From NCBI GenBank assembly GCA_021812735.1, contig JAKAMV010000574.1:1-6779 (forward strand): a DNA stretch of 6,779 nucleotides, in the 5' to 3' direction. The stretch is from Chloroflexota bacterium (GTDB lineage Bacteria; Chloroflexota; Limnocylindria; Limnocylindrales; CSP1-4). Below the pieces are notes generated by a model, which was not told where the DNA came from, searched no databases, and saw only the letters and a list, made by a program, of their open reading frames with translations. Positions within the stretch are counted from its first letter, which is position 1. Every line of letters starts with the position of its first letter. A program made the translations under genes and the position numbers. Shown one piece after another: positions 1 to 6,779 of this stretch.

Positions 1-23
1 GCGGCTGCTTCACGGACGGCGAC

Positions 24-29
24 TATAGT
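24..29 (+). promoter_or_regulatory. Possible -10 element of the operon promoter
   Basis: The hexamer TATAGT matches the bacterial -10 consensus TATAAT at five of six positions and is the only AT-rich patch in an otherwise very GC-rich leader. Transcription from it would start near base 36, giving a leader of about 87 bases before the tkt start. A -35 box at the usual 17-base spacing would fall on bases 1-6 (GCGGCT), which is a poor match to TTGACA, so the element is incomplete or depends on an activator or another sigma factor. Chance occurrence is possible. This is a sequence match only, with no direct evidence of use. Confidence 0.35.
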
Positions 30-62
30 AGGCGCAGGTCGAAGCTACGCAGGATGCCGTAC

Positions 63-100
63 GCGGAGGCCATCCGCCCGACCTGGCGGCCGGCCTCCGC
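63..100 (+). promoter_or_regulatory. Imperfect hairpin in the tkt leader
   Basis: Bases 63-71 (GCGGAGGCC) pair perfectly with 92-100 (GGCCTCCGC). Inside them, after a symmetric 2x2 internal loop (72-73 against 90-91), bases 74-78 (CCGCC) pair with 85-89 (GGCGG) around a six-base loop (79-84). That makes 14 base pairs, 13 of them G-C. The structure lies between the -10-like hexamer and the tkt ribosome binding site and ends 12 bases before GAGG at 113. No T-run follows, so it does not look like an intrinsic terminator. It could stabilise the message or affect translation of tkt. In DNA this GC-rich a fortuitous hairpin is also possible. The pairing is directly visible; the function is inference. 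Confidence 0.45.
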
Positions 101-112
101 CCACTGCCTACC

Positions 113-116
113 GAGG
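113..116 (+). promoter_or_regulatory. Ribosome binding site that decides the tkt start
   Basis: GAGG lies six bases before the ATG at 123, a standard spacing. The same reading frame also has an upstream ATG at 54, and is in fact open to the left edge of the window. The ATG at 54 has only AGG directly abutting it and would add 23 residues (many Arg, Pro and Ala) that resemble no transketolase N-terminus. The site therefore favours the start at 123. Confidence 0.7.
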
Positions 117-122
117 ATCACC

Positions 123-2207
123 ATGACCGCCGCACCGAGCCGGCCGGAACAGCTTGCGATCGACACCATCCGGACCCTGTCCATCGACGCCGTGCAGGCC
201 GCGAACAGCGGGCATCCGGGCATGCCGATGGGCGCTGCTCCCATGGCCTACGTGCTCTGGACGCGCTTCCTGCGGCACGCCCCGCACGACCCGTCGTGGC
301 CGGACCGGGACCGGTTCGTGCTGTCGGCGGGGCACGGCAGCATGCTGCTGTACTCGCTGCTGTACCTGACCGGCTACGACCTCGCGCTGGACGAGCTCCG
401 GCGGTTCCGCCAGCTCGGCTCGCGCACCCCCGGCCACCCCGAGTACGGGCTCACCCCCGGCGTGGAGGCCACCACCGGGCCGCTCGGCCAGGGTTTCTCC
501 AATGCGGTGGGCATGGCGATCGCCGAGCACCGCCTGGCGGCCGAGTTCAACCGACCCGGGCACGCCGTGGTGGACCACTGGACGTACACCATCTGCAGCG
601 ACGGCGACATGCAGGAGGGCATCGCGTCCGAGGCGGCCAGCCTCGCCGGCCGGCTCCGCCTCGGCCGGCTCGTCGCGCTGTACGACGACAACCACGTCCA
701 GCTCGACGGGCCCACGGACTGGGCCTTCAACGAGGACGTGCTCGAACGGTTCGACGCCTACGGGTGGGACACGCGCCGCGTCGAGGACGGCAACGACGTC
801 GAGGCCATCGCGACGGCGATCGAGGCGGCCAGGCAGGACCCCCGTCCCAGCATGATCGCGGTGCGCACGCACATCGGGTACGGCTCCCCCAACCGGCACG
901 ACTCGTCGAAGGCCCACGGCCAGGCGCTGGGGGAGGACGAGGTCCGCCTCACCAAGGAGGCCTACGGCTGGGATCCCGACCGTCACTTCTACGTTCCGGA
1001 TGATGCGCTGCGCCTGTTCCGCGAGGCGGTCCCGCGCGGCGAAACCTGGGTCCGCGACTGGCAGGCACGGCTGGACGCGTACCGGCAGGCGTTCCCTGAC
1101 GAGGCCGCGGAACTCGAGCGACGCGTCGCGCGCCGGCTCCCGGACGGCTGGGACCGGGCCCTTCCGTCGTTCGGCGTCGACCAGGCCCAGGCAACCCGCC
1201 AGGCGTCCGCGGCAGCCATCCAGGCCGTCGCGGCGGCAGTGCCGGAGCTGTTCGGAGGTGCCGCCGACCTGTCGGAGAGCAACCTGACCGACGTCAAGGG
1301 CGGCGGACAGTACGGTCCCGACAACCCGACCGGCCGCAACGTCCGCTTCGGCGTGCGGGAGCACGCCATGGGGGCGATCGCGAACGGCCTCGCCTACCAC
1401 GGGGGATACCTGCCGTACGTCGGCACATTCCTGACCTTCAGCGACTACATGCGGGGCAGCGTCCGGCTGGCCGCCCTCAGCAGGCTGCACGTGATCTACG
1501 TCTGGACGCACGACTCGATCGGCCTGGGCGAGGACGGGCCCACGCACGAGCCGGTGGAGCACGTGGCCGCCCTGCGTGCCATGCCCAACCTGTGGGTCAT
1601 GCGCCCGGGCGACGCGAACGAGACGGTGGCGGCGTGGCGGGCCGCGGTGGCCCGCACGGATGGCCCCGTGGCGCTCGCGCTCAGCCGGCAGAAGCTGCCC
1701 GTGTTCGAGGCAACCCGCGAGCACGCCGCGGACGGCGTGGCACGCGGCGCCTACGTGCTCGCCGAGGCGACCGGCGGAGACGGCGGGGCGGCGAAGCCGC
1801 GCCTGCTGCTGCTCGCCACGGGCTCCGAGCTGCAGCTGGCGATGGAGGCCCGCGAGCGGCTCCAGGCCCGGGGCGTTCCGACCCGCGTCGTCTCGATGCC
1901 GTGCTGGGAGCTGTTCGAGCAGCAGGACGCGGCGTACCGGGCGCAGGTCCTCCCGCCGGAGGTCACCGCCCGTGTCAGCATCGAGGCGGGCGTGTCGTTC
2001 GGATGGGACCGCTGGGTGGGGCCGCAGGGCGCGATGATCGCGGTCGAGACCTTCGGGATCTCGGCACCCGGCCCCCAGGCCATGGAGGCGTTCGGGATCA
2101 CCACCGATCACCTCGTCCAGGTCGCGGAGGGCGTCCTCGAGGGGCGCACCCGCGGCGTCGTCGCGTCGAGGCCGCCCGGCCTCGTGTCGCACGGCTCGGC
2201 GCAGTGA
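123..2207 (+). CDS. tkt: Transketolase
   Basis: Thiamine diphosphate- and metal-dependent cytosolic enzyme that moves two-carbon ketol units between sugar phosphates in the non-oxidative pentose phosphate pathway (xylulose 5-phosphate to ribose 5-phosphate or erythrose 4-phosphate). At 694 residues it is slightly longer than typical family members (about 660-680). Visible landmarks in order: NSGHPG with substrate histidine 31; GHGS with His71; the cofactor motif SDGDMQEG at 159-166, ending at YDDN (187-190), with Asp160 and Asn190 as likely metal ligands; KAHG with His265; the pyrimidine domain with FGVREH and likely catalytic Glu413; [15 protein letters not shown] at 463-477 with His463 and His475; SRQKLP with Arg522; and a C-terminal domain from about 555. 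The first motif residue is Ser rather than Gly, a variant common in this family. About 20 residues after 672 form a non-conserved tail. The start at 123 is chosen from the GAGG at 113 and family length. First gene of the cluster; pgi follows after 37 bases. Confidence 0.97.
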   Translation: MTAAPSRPEQLAIDTIRTLSIDAVQAANSGHPGMPMGAAPMAYVLWTRFLRHAPHDPSWPDRDRFVLSAGHGSMLLYSLLYLTGYDLALDELRRFRQLGSRTPGHPEYGLTPGVEATTGPLGQGFSNAVGMAIAEHRLAAEFNRPGHAVVDHWTYTICSDGDMQEGIASEAASLAGRLRLGRLVALYDDNHVQLDGPTDWAFNEDVLERFDAYGWDTRRVEDGNDVEAIATAIEAARQDPRPSMIAVRTHIGYGSPNRHDSSKAHGQALGEDEVRLTKEAYGWDPDRHFYVPDDALRLFREAVPRGETWVRDWQARLDAYRQAFPDEAAELERRVARRLPDGWDRALPSFGVDQAQATRQASAAAIQAVAAAVPELFGGAADLSESNLTDVKGGGQYGPDNPTGRNVRFGVREHAMGAIANGLAYHGGYLPYVGTFLTFSDYMRGSVRLAALSRLHVIYVWTHDSIGLGEDGPTHEPVEHVAALRAMPNLWVMRPGDANETVAAWRAAVARTDGPVALALSRQKLPVFEATREHAADGVARGAYVLAEATGGDGGAAKPRLLLLATGSELQLAMEARERLQARGVPTRVVSMPCWELFEQQDAAYRAQVLPPEVTARVSIEAGVSFGWDRWVGPQGAMIAVETFGISAPGPQAMEAFGITTDHLVQVAEGVLEGRTRGVVASRPPGLVSHGSAQ

Positions 2208-2232
2208 CGGCGGTGCGGGAGATGCGGGGACT

Positions 2233-2240
2233 GGGAGGAG
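2233..2240 (+). promoter_or_regulatory. Strong ribosome binding site of pgi
   Basis: GGGAGGAG is a near-perfect Shine-Dalgarno sequence, four bases before the ATG at 2245 and inside the 37-base gap after tkt. It fixes the pgi start and indicates independent, efficient initiation rather than coupling to tkt. The gap contains no convincing promoter or terminator. Confidence 0.75.
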
Positions 2241-2244
2241 CACG

Positions 2245-3981
2245 ATGACCGGCAGGCTGTCCGCTTCTGGCGTCTCGCTGCCCGAGGAGCTGCGGGGTGG
2301 CGTCGACTCGGCGATGCAGCGCGCGCTGGCCGAGGGCTGGGTCGGGCGGATCTGGACCAGGGACGCGTCGCTCTGGTCGCCCGACGAGCCCGTGCAGGCG
2401 AAGATCCTGAACCGCCTGGGCTGGCTGCACGCGCCCGAGGCGTTCCTGGAGGACGTCGACGAGCTGCGGGCCTTTGCCGACGGGATCCGAGAGCAGGGAT
2501 TCACCCAGGCGGTCCTCTGCGGGATGGGCGGCAGCTCCCTGGCTCCCGACGTGCTGGCCGCGGTGTACGGCGTGGCGGCCGAGGGCGGCACCCCCGTGCA
2601 CGTCCTCGACTCGACCGACCCGGACGCGGTGCGCTGGACCCGCGAGTCGTTCGACCCCGCGACGACCCTCTACCTGATCTCGACGAAGTCGGGCACCACC
2701 ACCGAGACGCTGAGCTTCCTGGCCTCGTTCTGGGACCAGGAGACGCACGGCCGGGGGATCGCGTGGCCCGAGCTCCATTTCGCGGCGATCACCGATCCCG
2801 GCCGCAGCATGGAGTCCATTCCCCACTACAACGAGTTCCGCGAGGTGTTCCTGAACCCGACCGACATCGGCGGCCGGTACAGCGCGCTGACCTACGTGGG
2901 CTGCGTGCCCGCGGCGCTCCTGGGCATCGACCTGGGGCGGATGCTCGAGCAGGGCGTCCGCATGGCGCAGCGCTGCCGGGACGAGGGCGCCGACAACCCG
3001 GGCCTGGCCCTGGGCGTGACGCTGGGCGCCCTGGCGAAGGCCGGGCGCGACAAGCTGACCTTCCTCGCCGACCCGGCCGTCGCCCCGTTCGGCGCGTGGG
3101 CCGAGCAGCTGATCGCGGAGAGCACCGGGAAGCACGGCGTGGGCATCGTGCCCGTGGATCGCGAGCCGGTCGGGTCCGCCGCGGTCTACGGCCCCGACCG
3201 CGTCTTCGTGCGGCTGCTCCTGGCGGGCAGCACGGGCTGGCGCGAGGCCAGCGACGGGCTGGTCCACGAGCTGGTCGCCGCGGGACACCCTGTCCTCGAG
3301 ATCGAGGTCGACCCCGACCTGGGGCTCGGCGGCGAGTTCTTCCGCTGGGAGTTCGCCACCGCCGTCGCCGGCGCCGTGCTCGGCATCGACCCGTTCGACG
3401 AGCCGAACGTGACCGAGTCGAAGGAGAACACGAAGCGTGTGCTCGCCGGGTACCACGAGCACGGGCACCTGCCCGCGCTCGATCCGCTGGCCAGCGAGGG
3501 CCCGCTGACGCTCGTGGGCGACGCCGCGCTCCGCCTGGCCGAGGGCAACGGCACGGTGGAGGGAGAGCTGCGGCGGCACCTGGCCCGCGTGCGGCCGTCG
3601 GGCTACCTCGCCATCCAGGCATACATGGCGCCCAGCGCGGAGCGCACCGAGGCACTGCAGGCGATCCGTGCGCTGCTCCGCGATCGGACGCAGCGCGCGA
3701 CCACGCTGGGCTACGGTCCCCGCTTCCTGCACTCCACCGGGCAGCTCCACAAGGGAGGGGCGCCCATCGGGTGGTTCCTGCAGGTGGTCGCCGGCCACCC
3801 GCGCGACCTTCCCATCCCGGGCACCGGCCACACCTTCGGCACCCTGATCGACGCGCAGGCCATCGGCGACTTCCAGGCGCTGGAGGCCCACGACCTGCCG
3901 GTGCTGCGGGTCGACTGTTCGGCCGACCCTGGGACGGGGCTCGCGGCCCTGCGCGATGCCCTGGAACGGGCACTCTCGTGA
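2245..3981 (+). CDS. pgi: Glucose-6-phosphate isomerase, stand-alone form of the Tal-Pgi type
   Basis: Cytosolic enzyme interconverting glucose 6-phosphate and fructose 6-phosphate. The 578-residue product carries the two SIS sugar-isomerase domains of phosphoglucose isomerase: GMGGSSLAP (93-101), STKSGTTTET (146-155), GGRYSALTYVG (209-219), the phosphate/active-site block around ESTGKHG (292-298), and GYGPRFLHSTGQLHKGG (489-505), in which Lys503 is the likely active-site lysine. From memory of the family, these motifs and the N-terminal stretch GRIWTRDASLW (34-44) match the isomerase half of bifunctional transaldolase/isomerase proteins. Here no transaldolase domain precedes it: only about 30 residues lie before that stretch, and the gap to tkt is 37 bases. 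In this cluster it would return fructose 6-phosphate made by transketolase to Zwf as glucose 6-phosphate. zwf begins 27 bases downstream. The function is secure; placement in the fusion-derived subfamily is recognition by eye. Confidence 0.95.
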   Translation: MTGRLSASGVSLPEELRGGVDSAMQRALAEGWVGRIWTRDASLWSPDEPVQAKILNRLGWLHAPEAFLEDVDELRAFADGIREQGFTQAVLCGMGGSSLAPDVLAAVYGVAAEGGTPVHVLDSTDPDAVRWTRESFDPATTLYLISTKSGTTTETLSFLASFWDQETHGRGIAWPELHFAAITDPGRSMESIPHYNEFREVFLNPTDIGGRYSALTYVGCVPAALLGIDLGRMLEQGVRMAQRCRDEGADNPGLALGVTLGALAKAGRDKLTFLADPAVAPFGAWAEQLIAESTGKHGVGIVPVDREPVGSAAVYGPDRVFVRLLLAGSTGWREASDGLVHELVAAGHPVLEIEVDPDLGLGGEFFRWEFATAVAGAVLGIDPFDEPNVTESKENTKRVLAGYHEHGHLPALDPLASEGPLTLVGDAALRLAEGNGTVEGELRRHLARVRPSGYLAIQAYMAPSAERTEALQAIRALLRDRTQRATTLGYGPRFLHSTGQLHKGGAPIGWFLQVVAGHPRDLPIPGTGHTFGTLIDAQAIGDFQALEAHDLPVLRVDCSADPGTGLAALRDALERALS

Positions 3982-4008
3982 CGGCCGGCGCGCAGAGGGC
4001 CGCGTGAC

Positions 4009-5595
<1,587 letters not shown>

Positions 5596-5598
5596 TCC

Positions 5599-6779
5599 AT
5601 GGCGGACGATTCGGGCACCCCACCCGCTGCCCGCAGCGGAGGATCCGCCCGCCCCGCGCGTGCCGGCGCGGCCGCCGAGCGTCACGCCACGGATAGCACG
5701 GGTCGCGCCCGCCGGCCGGGGAAGGGTCGCATCACCGGCCCCGATGCGGCGCCCATCCTGCCGGCGACCCCCGGCGCCCAGCACCACTGGGATTCCCGGG
5801 CGGGTTCGGTGGACGAGATCGAATCGGAGCTGGCCCGGATCTGGGGCCTGGCCGCGCACGAGGCAGAGCTGGAGGGCATCCCCCCGGCGGCGGAGGCGGA
5901 CGCCTTCGGCGACCCGCGGGTGGCCAGGCGCCTGGACCGCGGCGGCGAGCTCCGCGTCCGGGCCCGCACGTCGGTGCTCACCCTGGTCGTGGTAGCCACG
6001 CGCCCAGAGACGCTCGTGCGTGCCCTCGACGCCATCACCGAACTGGCCGGCCGCCACCCCTCGCGCGCCATCATCCTGGCGCCGGGGGATCCGGACGGAC
6101 CGGCGGCGCTGGATGCCCGGATCAGCCTCGAATGCAGCGTCCGCCCCACGAGCGTCACCGAGACCTGCGCCGAACGGATCCTCGTGCAGGTCAGGGGGGA
6201 GACAGCACAGCACCTCGCGGGGATCGTGACGCCGCTGCTGATCCACGACCTCCCGGTGGTGCTCTGGTGGGCCGACGATCCGCCCCTGGGCTCCCGCCAG
6301 CTGCGCGAGCTGGCGGAGACCTCCGACGGGCTGCTGGTCGACTCGGGCGCGTTCCGCGACGACGGCACGGCGCGCCTGTCTGCCCTGGCCGTGATGATCG
6401 CCGGGGGCGAGATCGCGGTCCACGACGTGGGCTGGATGCGCCTGACCCTCTGGCGCGAGCTGCTGGGCGGCCTGTTCGACCACCCGCTCCTGGTGCGCGA
6501 GCTTCCGTCGCTGCGGAGCGTGCGCCTGGACGTGCTGCGCCCGGGATCGACCCTCCGGGTCTCGAAGGCGGCGTGCTTCGCGGGCTGGCTGGCCGCGGCG
6601 CTGCACCTGGACGTGGTCCGGCCGCTGGCGCCGAAACGGAACTCGGAGAGCCTGGTGGGCGCCTGGACCGACGGCCGCCGGGAGATCCCGGTCGAGTTCC
6701 GCCCGGTCATCGCGGCCGTGCCGGTGGGGGCGCCGGCCAACGGGTCGCTCCAGCGGGTCGAGCTCGAGCTGGGGCGCGG
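5599..6779 (+). CDS. opcA: Glucose-6-phosphate dehydrogenase assembly protein OpcA (3' end outside window)
   Basis: OpcA is a non-catalytic partner needed for full activity or oligomerisation of certain G6PDH enzymes, best studied in cyanobacteria and also present in actinobacteria. The frame runs open from 5599 to the window edge, giving 393 residues without a stop. Recognisable family stretches are SVDEIESELARIW (70-82); RARTSVLTLVVVA (121-133); the HPSRAIIL segment (153-160); LLIHDLPVVLWWADDP (213-228), the most characteristic block; GLLVDSGAFRDD (244-255); and DVGWMRLTLWRELL (276-289). Residues 1 to about 60 are rich in Ala, Arg, Gly and Pro with no evident fold, so either the protein has a disordered extension or translation begins further in; the GGAGG at 5585 favours the annotated start. 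Cysteines are at 179, 190 and 326 in the visible part. The position three bases after zwf fits the role exactly. The C-terminal part and any following gene are not visible. Confidence 0.94.
   Translation, partial: MADDSGTPPAARSGGSARPARAGAAAERHATDSTGRARRPGKGRITGPDAAPILPATPGAQHHWDSRAGSVDEIESELARIWGLAAHEAELEGIPPAAEADAFGDPRVARRLDRGGELRVRARTSVLTLVVVATRPETLVRALDAITELAGRHPSRAIILAPGDPDGPAALDARISLECSVRPTSVTETCAERILVQVRGETAQHLAGIVTPLLIHDLPVVLWWADDPPLGSRQLRELAETSDGLLVDSGAFRDDGTARLSALAVMIAGGEIAVHDVGWMRLTLWRELLGGLFDHPLLVRELPSLRSVRLDVLRPGSTLRVSKAACFAGWLAAALHLDVVRPLAPKRNSESLVGAWTDGRREIPVEFRPVIAAVPVGAPANGSLQRVELELGR

Noticed and set aside
54..122. Upstream in-frame ATG at 54 as the tkt start
   Set aside because: It has only AGG abutting the ATG, adds 23 residues unlike any transketolase N-terminus, and would put the hairpin at 63-100 in coding sequence. 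The ATG at 123 has GAGG at good spacing and gives a normal family length.
1..126. Frame 1, open from the left edge to a TGA at 124-126, overlapping the tkt ATG as ATGA; a possible upstream gene end
   Set aside because: The translation is a Gly/Arg/Pro-rich string with no resemblance to a protein family, and the -10-like hexamer and hairpin fit a non-coding leader better. An upstream gene ending at the TAG at 26-28 in another frame cannot be excluded but leaves only eight codons to judge.
281..290. Other + strand frames inside tkt, pgi, zwf and opcA (for example 296-1003, 2763-4007, 5660-5995)
   Set aside because: All are Arg/Pro/Ala-rich shadows overlapping well-supported genes, without their own conserved motifs.
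597..620. Ser instead of Gly at the first position of the transketolase thiamine diphosphate motif
   Set aside because: SDG in place of GDG is a familiar variant in bacterial transketolases; the metal-binding Asp and downstream Asn are kept, so no loss of function is implied.
108..2591. Antisense open frame of about 830 codons opposite tkt and the start of pgi
   Set aside because: Same composition artefact; no domain, and it straddles two real genes and their gap.
3982..4002. CGGCC (3982-3986) and GGCCG (3998-4002) inverted repeat in the pgi-zwf gap
   Set aside because: Only 5 bp with an 11-base loop and no T-run; expected by chance in DNA this GC-rich. Not a credible terminator, though it would overlap the zwf ribosome binding site if formed.

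Overview
This window holds four tightly packed, co-directional genes on the + strand: transketolase (tkt, 123-2207), a stand-alone glucose-6-phosphate isomerase of the kind usually found fused behind transaldolase (pgi, 2245-3981), glucose-6-phosphate dehydrogenase (zwf, 4009-5595) and the G6PDH assembly/activator protein OpcA (opcA, 5599 to beyond the right edge). The gaps are 37, 27 and 3 bases. Each gene has a recognisable purine-rich ribosome binding site, and no terminator-like hairpin with a T-run lies between them. They therefore look like one operon, read left to right and cut by the window edge within opcA.

The DNA is very GC-rich (roughly 70% by eye), with codon third positions almost all G or C. 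OpcA is known mainly from Actinomycetota, Cyanobacteriota and Chloroflexota. The isomerase type and composition fit a high-GC actinobacterium or a high-GC chloroflexot. I lean slightly to Chloroflexota, but the window alone cannot settle this.

Layout: bases 1-122 are a non-coding leader with one AT-rich -10-like hexamer (24-29), a strong two-part hairpin (63-100) and the tkt ribosome binding site (113-116). The remaining ~6.65 kb is essentially all coding.

The genes form a coherent metabolic unit. Zwf, assisted by OpcA, oxidises glucose 6-phosphate and produces reduced nicotinamide cofactor. Transketolase recycles the resulting pentose phosphates towards fructose 6-phosphate. Pgi turns that back into glucose 6-phosphate for another round, so the set suits a cyclic oxidative pentose phosphate pathway supplying NADPH. 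Transaldolase, 6-phosphogluconolactonase and 6-phosphogluconate dehydrogenase are not in the window.

I found no mobile element, CRISPR array, RNA gene or plausible new system. The most interesting points are modest: the leader hairpin before tkt, the isomerase lacking its usual transaldolase partner, a G6PDH with only one cysteine beside an OpcA, and a long disordered-looking N-terminus on OpcA. Very long antisense open frames (including one of about 1500 codons) are composition artefacts.
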